From the NCBI RefSeq assembly GCF_001659785.1, contig NZ_CP015961.1, forward strand, positions 2,170,001 to 2,234,000: a stretch of DNA of 64,000 nt, written 5' to 3'. The stretch is from Dietzia timorensis (lineage in GTDB: Bacteria > Actinomycetota > Actinomycetes > Mycobacteriales > Mycobacteriaceae). The stretch's first letter is position 1, and each line of letters opens with the position of its first letter. Positions 1-6,747 of the stretch are shown here, one piece after another. The notes below the pieces were generated by a model. It saw only the letters and a program-made list of their open reading frames with translations. It was not told the origin of the DNA and searched no databases. The translations under genes and the position numbers were made by a program.

Positions 1-1188
1 GGCATCGACGCCGATGGCCTCGACCAGATCGTCGAGAGTGATTACCGTTCCGGCGCGCTTGGACATCCGGACCGGCTTGCCGTCGCGCACGAGGCTCACC
101 ATCTGCCCGATGAGCACCTCGATGGTGTTCGGGTCGTCCCCGAGGGCGGCTGCCGCTGCCTTGAGCCGTGCGATGTAGCCGTGGTGATCGGCGCCGAGCA
201 TGTAGATGGCCAGATCGAAGCCGCGGGAGCGCTTGTCCTGGAAGTACGCGATGTCGCCGGCGATATACGCCGCGTCGCCATCTGACTTGATGACGACACG
301 GTCCTTGTCGTCGCCGAAGTCGGTCGAGCGTAGCCACCACGCGCCATCGGACTCGTAGAGGTTGCCGTTGCTCTTGAGCGTCTCGATCGCCTTGTCTACC
401 TGCCCGGAGTCGAACATCGAATTCTCGTGGGTGTAGACGTCGAAGACAGTGCCGAATTCAGCGAGCGTCGACTTGATGTGGTCGAACATCAAATCGACAC
501 CCTTCGCTCGGAAGGTCTCGTTCTGCTCGGCGTCGTCGAGCTCAAGCGCGTTCGGGTAGGCCGCGAGCACCGACTGGGCGATCTCGTGGATGTACTCTCC
601 GGCGTAGCCGTCCTCGGGCGCCTCTTCCCCCTTCGCCGAGGCGATGAGGGACCGGGTGAACCGGTCGATCTGCGCGCCGTGATCATTGAAATAGTATTCG
701 CGGGTGACATCTGCGCCCTGCGCGGCGAGAATACGTCCGAGCGCGTCGCCGACAGCCGCCCAGCGGGTTCCGCCGAGGTGGATAGGCCCGGTCGGGTTCG
801 CGGATACGAACTCGAGGTTGATTTTCTGCCCCGCCAAAGAATCGCCACGACCGAACGACTCTCCCTCCGTGAGGACGAGGTCGACGAGCTTGCCCTGTGA
901 GCCCTTGTCTACGCGAACATTGATAAACCCGGGACCGGCGATCTCCGCCGAAGACACACCGTCGCCCTTCGCCAGCGCGGACGCGATCTCCTCGGCGAAC
1001 TCTCGCGGGTTTGCGCCGATCTTCTTCGCCAACTGCAACGCGATATTGGTGGCGTAGTCACCGTGCTCGGGGTTTCGTGGTCGCTCGACAGTGACATCGT
1101 CCGGAACGACGGCGACATCTGCACCGCGCCCGGAAACGAGGTCCAGGACGGTTTGACGTATGACGAGGGAAAGTTCAGCTGGGGTCAC
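1..1188 (-). CDS. argS: arginyl-tRNA synthetase, 3' end cut by window edge
   Basis: Class I aminoacyl-tRNA synthetase that charges tRNA-Arg with arginine in the cytoplasm. About 396 of the usual ~550 residues lie here; the C-terminal anticodon-binding domain is outside. Visible: N-terminal Add-1-type domain with [10 protein letters not shown], the class I HIGH-type motif as [11 protein letters not shown] near residue 135, and the KMSKS-type motif as VRMSKRAGT near residue 373. The start is a GTG at 1188; no good Shine-Dalgarno precedes it, but a -10-like TAGGAT lies 8 nt upstream, so the mRNA may be leaderless. A tRNA-Arg gene lies divergently upstream. Identity is secure; only the exact start is inferred. 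Confidence 0.95.
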   Translation of the reverse strand, partial: MTPAELSLVIRQTVLDLVSGRGADVAVVPDDVTVERPRNPEHGDYATNIALQLAKKIGANPREFAEEIASALAKGDGVSSAEIAGPGFINVRVDKGSQGKLVDLVLTEGESFGRGDSLAGQKINLEFVSANPTGPIHLGGTRWAAVGDALGRILAAQGADVTREYYFNDHGAQIDRFTRSLIASAKGEEAPEDGYAGEYIHEIAQSVLAAYPNALELDDAEQNETFRAKGVDLMFDHIKSTLAEFGTVFDVYTHENSMFDSGQVDKAIETLKSNGNLYESDGAWWLRSTDFGDDKDRVVIKSDGDAAYIAGDIAYFQDKRSRGFDLAIYMLGADHHGYIARLKAAAAALGDDPNTIEVLIGQMVSLVRDGKPVRMSKRAGTVITLDDLVEAIGVDA

Positions 1189-1196
1189 GGTGTTAC

Positions 1197-1202
1197 ATCC
1201 TA
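1197..1202 (-). promoter_or_regulatory. -10-like box of argS (possible leaderless start)
   Basis: TAGGAT on the minus strand, 8 nt before the argS GTG. It fits the actinobacterial TANNNT -10 consensus and would put the transcription start at or near the start codon. No convincing -35 was seen. Confidence 0.4.
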
Positions 1203-1384
1203 TTGGTTGTTCGACTGTTTTCGCTGCCCGGGTCGAACCCGCGCCAAGCGCAGATTCTTTTCGCCCGGCATCAAGCGAATTGCGTGACGGCCAAGTGGGT
1301 TTGCGCGGCGTGCGGTGCTACAGTTGCGTTGCGCCGATGGCCGGTCCCTGGCAACGATGTTGCGGATCGGCCACTGCTGTGCCC

Positions 1385-1460
1385 GCCCTCGTAGCTCAGG
1401 GGATAGAGCGTTGGTTTCCGGTACCAAAGGTCAGGGGTTCGAATCCCTTCGGGGGCACCA
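1385..1460 (+). tRNA. tRNA-Arg (anticodon CCG)
   Basis: The 76-nt sequence folds as a full cloverleaf: 7-bp acceptor stem GCCCTCG/CGGGGGC (one G-U), D stem GCTC/GAGC, anticodon stem TTGGT/ACCAA around loop TTCCGGT giving anticodon CCG (reads CGG, arginine), T arm with TTCGAAT loop, discriminator A and encoded CCA end. It sits about 200 bp from argS, the enzyme that would charge it, and is divergent from it. Confidence 0.95.
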
Positions 1461-1543
1461 TTTTCATTTCATCAGAGCTGGTGATCGTTGCTCTGAGTTC
1501 CTAGCGCGTCGCGTCGCCGGTGGTGAATTCGCCGAGCAGCCGC

Positions 1544-2032
1544 TTACGCGCAGTCGCTTGGCAGGACGATGCCCTCCGTGCTGCCGACCTTGCCGATGAC
1601 CCGCTCGAACACTTTGCTCAAGGTGTCCAGTTCTTCGTCGTTGAGATCGTCGATGAACAGCGAACGCACCTGCTCGACGTGCTGGGGCGCCGATGCTTCT
1701 ATCGCCTTCTGCCCTGCCGTGGTGAGCGCGATCATGGTTCCCCGACCGTCGGTCTCGCAGGCGGTCTTCGCAACGAGTCCACGCTTTTCCATTCGGCGCA
1801 CCTGGTGGGACACTCGGCTCCTGTCCCAGCCGAGCTTGGTGCCCACTTCGCGTGCGCGAAGTCCGTCGGCTTCGGCCTCCGAGAGCGTCACCAATACGCT
1901 GTAATCCGCCAAGGACAGTCCCGCATCTCGCTCGAGCTGTCGATCGATTGCGAGATCCATGAGCTGCTGGAACTGAAGCGTCTTGCGCCAGAGGTTTTGC
2001 TCATCATCGTTGAGCCAACGGACATCGTTCAT
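1544..2032 (-). CDS. MarR family winged-helix transcriptional regulator
   Basis: 162-residue cytoplasmic DNA-binding protein of usual MarR length. A winged helix-turn-helix occupies roughly residues 40-105: LSLADYSVLVTLSEA, then the recognition-helix segment GWDRSRVSHQVRRMEKRGL and the wing with the D-x-R-G signature (DGRGTMIALT). Acidic helices at the C-terminus resemble the dimerization region. The ligand and targets are unknown; MarR proteins usually repress their own gene or a neighbour, but no obvious partner gene is adjacent (tRNA on one side, ATPase operon end on the other). The ATG has GAAGGT directly before it and a TAACAT box 6 nt upstream, so it may be leaderless. Confidence 0.88.
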   Translation of the reverse strand: MNDVRWLNDDEQNLWRKTLQFQQLMDLAIDRQLERDAGLSLADYSVLVTLSEAEADGLRAREVGTKLGWDRSRVSHQVRRMEKRGLVAKTACETDGRGTMIALTTAGQKAIEASAPQHVEQVRSLFIDDLNDEELDTLSKVFERVIGKVGSTEGIVLPSDCA

Positions 2033-2038
2033 ACCTTC

Positions 2039-2044
2039 ATGTTA
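2039..2044 (-). promoter_or_regulatory. -10-like box of the MarR gene
   Basis: TAACAT on the minus strand, 6 nt before the ATG. The spacing puts a likely transcription start on the start codon. The intervening GAAGGT could alternatively act as a very close ribosome binding site. Confidence 0.35.
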
Positions 2045-2151
2045 GGTAAAAACTGTTCAATAGTCCTATCAGGAAGAACTAGTTGCTACTCAAATCACGA
2101 TTGGGTGGTCTTCTCATGAGTCTCAGCGTGTACTTTCAGGCGTCCAGGAGT

Positions 2152-4773
2152 TCACGACATGGAGTGTTGTGTCGCGTCGCCAATCGCGTCGAATCTCGCT
2201 TCGTCACAGGTGAGGATGATGACTTGGGACTTTTTCCCGGCCTCGGTGAGTACCGCCGCCATCGCCTGTCGGCGCTGTGGGTCGGTGAACCCCATTGTGT
2301 CGTCGAGAAATATGGGCACGGTGGCGTCCCCGACGAGTTCGGCACACACGAGTCGTGTGAGCAAGCCGAACTGTTCTTTCGCCCCGCCTGAAAGCTGATC
2401 GAAACCCACCGTCGCACCGTCGAGCTTTCGTTCTTTGACGACGAGATGCTCATCCAGCGACACATCGAAGTCTGCTCCGAAAACGAGCTTGCCGTACCGC
2501 ACCAAGCGTTCGCGCAGCGGCGCGGAATACCGCGAAATCAACTGCTGCCTATGGGAATCAAGTGTGGTCAAGAGCAGGTCTGCCGCGTTTGCCCGGGCCT
2601 GCATCGAATCGCACCGTTGCTGAACCTCACGCAAGGCGATTTCGGCATTGTCCTTCTTGGTGGCGTAGCCCTGTTCGCTCTTGGCCTTGATGTCCGCATT
2701 GAGCTCGTTGTATTGACGAATGAGGTCGTCGAGCACCTGCTGATGGCGCTTGAGCGCTTGCCTCGTGGTTTCGAGATCGTGCAGTTGTGCTTCTCGCTTG
2801 GCTTCGTCCAGGTTTTCCGCGATCCCTTCGCCCTCACCAGCTAGATCGTCGACGGACTTCTTCGCGGCTTCGAATGCCGCTTCCAACGCGTGGTCGGTCA
2901 CGGTATCGCGCGCGTCCTTCAGTGAAGCCTCGGACCTATCGTGGGCGTCCCGCAGCTCCGCGAGCGATTCGCGATACGACGCAGCTTTGCTACGCGCCTC
3001 GGCGTCTCGAATTCTCGCCTGGTTAACGATCCCAGCAGCACCGGCGAGCTCACTATCTGCCTGCTCACGTTCGATTTCCGCTTCGGCAAGCTGGGTTTTG
3101 GCTTTGCCGAGCACATCGTCATCGTCGCGTGAGTCGCTGTTCTCGATATCGTCGCTCAGCTCCGCCAGCTTTGCTTCAAGATCGGATATGCGTTCGCGAT
3201 TTTCTTCGGCGGTGCTTTCTCCCAGCGCGGACTCTCGCTGCCCTGTGCTTTCGGCAATAGCGGTATTGAGACCGCCCAGCTTCTTGAGATCGTCTTCCGC
3301 GTCGTCTATCGAGTCATAGTCGCGGTCTGCCAGCAGCTCTTCGAATGCTTTTCTGGCGGCATCGAACCGTTCTTTTGCCTCGGCCGCGTTCTTCGGTGGC
3401 ACCACCGACACCGTCACCTCGCCGATCTCCAGACGCACCGGATCCTCGGCATAAGCGGACCATCCCTTCGAAGCATCGATGGTGTAGCCATCGATTAACG
3501 CCTCTCCCCTGCCTTCGACGGAGACGAGCGAGGAACCGGCCTTCAATCCCGCATCGGCCTCGCGCATGGAAGAGCGAGCGGACCGAAGCCGCTCGATATA
3601 GGATTCGTCCGCCTTGATTAGCCGCTTCTGAGCGTTGAGCTCGTTGATGCGGTTGGTGAGCTCTTCTACCTTGTCGCGTCTCGTCTTCCGAGACGCAAGC
3701 TCCTTGCGCACCTCGACTTCTTCGATGCGCCGGCGTGCGTCCGACACCTTTGTCGTGCTCGCGCGTGCTTTCGCCTCGGCAGCCGCGTGCGCTTTCGTCG
3801 CGCTGCCGAGATCCGCCTTGGCCGATTCTTCCTCCCTCAGCGCTGAGTCGTGAGCTTCGGCCGTACGTTCAACGTGGGCTCGGCTCGAGTCCACGGACTC
3901 GGCGAGCTCGCGCCTCCGGTCCCGTGCATGTTCTGAGTTATCGAGCTGCGCCTGGGCTAGCTGCGAGCGCTGTGCGAATTCTTCGTGGGCGCGTTGCGCC
4001 TTGTCCAGGAGCGAGGCCTTCTCTTCCGCCACGACAAGCGCCTTTTTACGATCGTCGATCATGCGCTGCTTCTCGCTCCGTTTTGCGGCAGCGTCGGAGA
4101 GTTTGTCGATATCGGCTTCCAATGCCTCGGCTGCTGAGCGTGCGACCTCGAACTCCGCGGTGAGTTCTGCAACCTCGTCGTGGAGCTTTCGCAACTCTCC
4201 GATCGGAGCTCCATTCTTGCCGAGATACTGGTCGCGTTCTGCCTTGACCTGAAGAAACAGCGAATCATCGGCGGCAGACAAGGTGTCTCCGGCTTCGGAG
4301 TCTAAAGCTTGTTTCAGCGAGCTTATTTCGTCTACCGCGTTGAGCTGCGTCGACTCTTGATCCTGCCGGAGGCTGAGCTTCTCCCACAGCTTGATATTCG
4401 CGGAGTCCTCGAGCTTGGCCAAGACGTATTCGTGGGCCTCGTCGTCTCGCAGCGCAGACTTCACCTGAGAGAGGAACTCAAGGCTCGTCTCTGCCTTCGA
4501 TAGATACGTCTTGCTGTACCGAATACGTTCTTTACCGATCGACATCTCAGCAGAAATCGAAATCGGGGAATCGGCTCCCACGCGAACCGATTCCTTGAGA
4601 GCGCGTGGCTTGGACTTGGATTTCGTATTGATAAGCAGACGAAACGCCTCGAACACGGACGTCTTGCCCGACTCGTTGCGTCCTTCGATAAGCGTGATTC
4701 CGGTTTCCCCGAACTCGATGGTCTCGCGCTCGATGGCCTTGTAGTTCTCGATGGTCAGCGAATGCAGAATCAT
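2152..4773 (-). CDS. YhaN/SbcC-like AAA ATPase (Rad50/SMC-type, no zinc hook)
   Basis: 873-residue SMC/Rad50-superfamily ATPase expected to pair with the upstream phosphoesterase as a DNA end-processing complex. N-terminal half-domain carries Walker A GRNESGKT near residues 31-38; the C-terminus carries ABC signature LSGGAKEQ near 794 and Walker B IFLDD near 821-825. Between them are long acidic/basic heptad-rich coiled coils (about 180-400 and 480-740). Only three cysteines exist and none forms the CxxC zinc hook of canonical Rad50/SbcC; instead a Gly-rich, beta-prone stretch at about 400-475 interrupts the coil. This matches YhaN-type ATPases better than SbcC. It is last in the operon; its ATG overlaps the previous stop (ATGA). 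Function in repair is family knowledge; substrate is unknown. Confidence 0.85.
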   Translation of the reverse strand: MILHSLTIENYKAIERETIEFGETGITLIEGRNESGKTSVFEAFRLLINTKSKSKPRALKESVRVGADSPISISAEMSIGKERIRYSKTYLSKAETSLEFLSQVKSALRDDEAHEYVLAKLEDSANIKLWEKLSLRQDQESTQLNAVDEISSLKQALDSEAGDTLSAADDSLFLQVKAERDQYLGKNGAPIGELRKLHDEVAELTAEFEVARSAAEALEADIDKLSDAAAKRSEKQRMIDDRKKALVVAEEKASLLDKAQRAHEEFAQRSQLAQAQLDNSEHARDRRRELAESVDSSRAHVERTAEAHDSALREEESAKADLGSATKAHAAAEAKARASTTKVSDARRRIEEVEVRKELASRKTRRDKVEELTNRINELNAQKRLIKADESYIERLRSARSSMREADAGLKAGSSLVSVEGRGEALIDGYTIDASKGWSAYAEDPVRLEIGEVTVSVVPPKNAAEAKERFDAARKAFEELLADRDYDSIDDAEDDLKKLGGLNTAIAESTGQRESALGESTAEENRERISDLEAKLAELSDDIENSDSRDDDDVLGKAKTQLAEAEIEREQADSELAGAAGIVNQARIRDAEARSKAASYRESLAELRDAHDRSEASLKDARDTVTDHALEAAFEAAKKSVDDLAGEGEGIAENLDEAKREAQLHDLETTRQALKRHQQVLDDLIRQYNELNADIKAKSEQGYATKKDNAEIALREVQQRCDSMQARANAADLLLTTLDSHRQQLISRYSAPLRERLVRYGKLVFGADFDVSLDEHLVVKERKLDGATVGFDQLSGGAKEQFGLLTRLVCAELVGDATVPIFLDDTMGFTDPQRRQAMAAVLTEAGKKSQVIILTCDEARFDAIGDATQHSMS

Positions 4774-5957
4774 GACTCAGCCTCCGCTCGGGACAAGCGA
4801 TACAGCAGGCCAAGGGCGTCTTCGGCTGTACGTGCATCCGCGCCGCCGGCGATGGACATTTCGGTGAGGTCTTCGGCGGCATCGCGTGCATAACCGGAGA
4901 ACAAGTCCGAGATGTCGTCGAACTCCGGTCGACGCACCAGCGTCGATGCCTTGCGCACACGCACATTGGCGAACAGTTCCGCGTAGTCCTCGACGAGCTG
5001 GTCTAGGTTGCGACCGAGTTCCAGGGATACGGTCCCGTTGAGGGTGAGCTTCACGATGGTCTTCTCTTTGTCCCCGGTTCCATCCAACCGGGACTTGAGC
5101 AATTCCAGGTCGCCCTCGGAATCGAGGTCGGCGTCGATGCGCATCATTTTCCACGAGCCCGTGCGAAACGCCTCCACCGAACAATCGTCACTGTCGATCT
5201 CGACGAGCAGCGCCTGCCCGGAGTCTTTTTCCCGGTCGTCGAAAGCAGTCACTTCCGGTGCGCCTGAATACCAGATGCGCCCGGTCGTACCGAGCTCGGT
5301 AACCGAGTGCCGGTCCCCCAGCGCGACGTAGTGGACCGCGCCCGAGGTGATGAGCCTTTCCATGCCGGCAATCGAGAACTGCCCATCGTCTTCGTCATCT
5401 TCGTCCGATCCGGAGAACACCAAGTCGGTACCTCCGTGGAGGGCGAGAATCCGAATTCCTTCGTCGCCGCTGGTCGAGAACTTCCCGCCAAGTTCCTCTA
5501 GGTCCGCCGGGAGCGGATATTTCGACACCACGGGCAGCCCGACGATCTCGACGCCCTCGCGCACCTGCACCGGCTCAATCGACTCGATGACGTGCACGTT
5601 CGACGGACGATAGTTCTTGAAAGTCTTTGACTCGTACACCGTGCCGGCCGAGAACAGGTCGTGGTTCCCCGGAAGGATATACACAGGGATTTGTGTCTCC
5701 CCGAGCACCGACAACGCGCGCATTACATACTGCGTGGCTACCGTATTGTCGTCGAACACGTCGCCGGCAGCCAGGATGAAGTCCACGCCCTCTTCCTCGG
5801 CACGAGCAACGATTGCACGCACGGAATCCATGCGGGCATCGTCGAAGCTGGAGTGCCTCTCCCCGAGGACGTGGCGCTTCATCCCGAGCTGCCAGTCGGC
5901 GGTGTGAACGAACTTCACTGTGGACATGGCGCCCACCTTAGTAACCGCCTCCGACAT
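4770..5957 (-). CDS. YhaO/SbcD-like metallophosphoesterase (DNA exonuclease family)
   Basis: About 395 residues, a calcineurin-like phosphoesterase of the SbcD/Mre11 type. Metal-binding motifs appear in order: HTADWQLG near the N-terminus, GDVFDD, GNHD, ALHGG and GDRHS. The C-terminal ~130 residues form the capping region seen in SbcD-like proteins. These enzymes use two metal ions (usually Mn) to cut DNA when coupled to their Rad50-like ATPase, here the next gene, with which the reading frame overlaps by 4 bp. Start chosen at the ATG at 5957 because AGGAGG lies 7 nt before it, 11 bp after the stop of the SWIM gene; an ATG at 5927 is a weaker alternative. Exact nuclease activity is inferred. 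Confidence 0.85.
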   Translation of the reverse strand: MSEAVTKVGAMSTVKFVHTADWQLGMKRHVLGERHSSFDDARMDSVRAIVARAEEEGVDFILAAGDVFDDNTVATQYVMRALSVLGETQIPVYILPGNHDLFSAGTVYESKTFKNYRPSNVHVIESIEPVQVREGVEIVGLPVVSKYPLPADLEELGGKFSTSGDEGIRILALHGGTDLVFSGSDEDDEDDGQFSIAGMERLITSGAVHYVALGDRHSVTELGTTGRIWYSGAPEVTAFDDREKDSGQALLVEIDSDDCSVEAFRTGSWKMMRIDADLDSEGDLELLKSRLDGTGDKEKTIVKLTLNGTVSLELGRNLDQLVEDYAELFANVRVRKASTLVRRPEFDDISDLFSGYARDAAEDLTEMSIAGGADARTAEDALGLLYRLSRAEAES

Positions 5958-5967
5958 TGTGGCCCTC

Positions 5968-6747
5968 CTACTTCTCCGGCGGTTCGGGAACATCACCCAG
6001 CGAGTGGTACAGGTCCTCCAGATCCGACAAGATGGCCAGAGTCGCCAGCGTGTTTCCGTGCGCTACAGCGTTGGCGAACGCTCTCGCACTCGCCCCGTCG
6101 AGCAGATCGGATACGGAACCGGATGGCTCGGGTGGAGGCGGTAGCTGCGGGTCCGCGTCCCAAAAAGGTATGACGTCGGACGTGCCGCCCGCACCCGGGC
6201 GCGGCGTCCGCCGTCGTGCCCCACCGTTTCCGGCTCGCGGAGGATATCCGCGCATCCGGAAAAGGTCCTGCGGGCTCTTGTCGAGCCTTTCCACCAGAAC
6301 GCAGGCCACGGCGATTGCATGTAGACAGGGGCCCGGCTGGTCGGGGCAGGAACACGAATGCCGCGTCTGTCCGTCGACTGCCGGAAGCAACACGGTGGCG
6401 AGTGCGTCGTCGATGCTTCCGGCGAGCGCCGCTGCCAATCCGACCTTGGTGAGCTCACCTTCGATCACGGGCACGTCGCCCGGGTCGGGCGGCGGAAAAT
6501 CGAAGGTGACCTCGAACGGGCTCGGCTGGGACCCCTGTACGTGCGCCACCACCTTCTGCCAGCCAATTTGAACGTCCAGTACCCACCGATTGCGTGCTGC
6601 GGATCGACCGCTGGTGATCGCGCTGCGAGTTGCCCTGGCCTCTAGGTCGGCTATCCAGCGCCGGGACCACTGATGCTCACCGAAATCGCCGGTCTTGGTG
6701 GCGACGGGGACGCCGGAGCCTTCCTGCCCGCGGAACAAAGTACTCAT
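5968..6747 (-). CDS. SWIM zinc-finger family protein
   Basis: 259 residues. The SWIM signature CxCxnCxH is present as Cys132, Cys134, Cys141 and His143 within CSCPDQPGPCLH, a zinc-binding module known to mediate DNA or protein contacts. The C-terminus is rich in Pro, Gly and Arg and probably disordered around residues 170-205. In many actinobacteria a SWIM protein is encoded beside a SNF2-type helicase, as here: its ATG overlaps the helicase stop by 4 bp (ATGA), and the phosphoesterase follows after a few bases. Likely a partner or regulator of that helicase; the biochemical role is not established. Confidence 0.82.
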   Translation of the reverse strand: MSTLFRGQEGSGVPVATKTGDFGEHQWSRRWIADLEARATRSAITSGRSAARNRWVLDVQIGWQKVVAHVQGSQPSPFEVTFDFPPPDPGDVPVIEGELTKVGLAAALAGSIDDALATVLLPAVDGQTRHSCSCPDQPGPCLHAIAVACVLVERLDKSPQDLFRMRGYPPRAGNGGARRRTPRPGAGGTSDVIPFWDADPQLPPPPEPSGSVSDLLDGASARAFANAVAHGNTLATLAILSDLEDLYHSLGDVPEPPEK

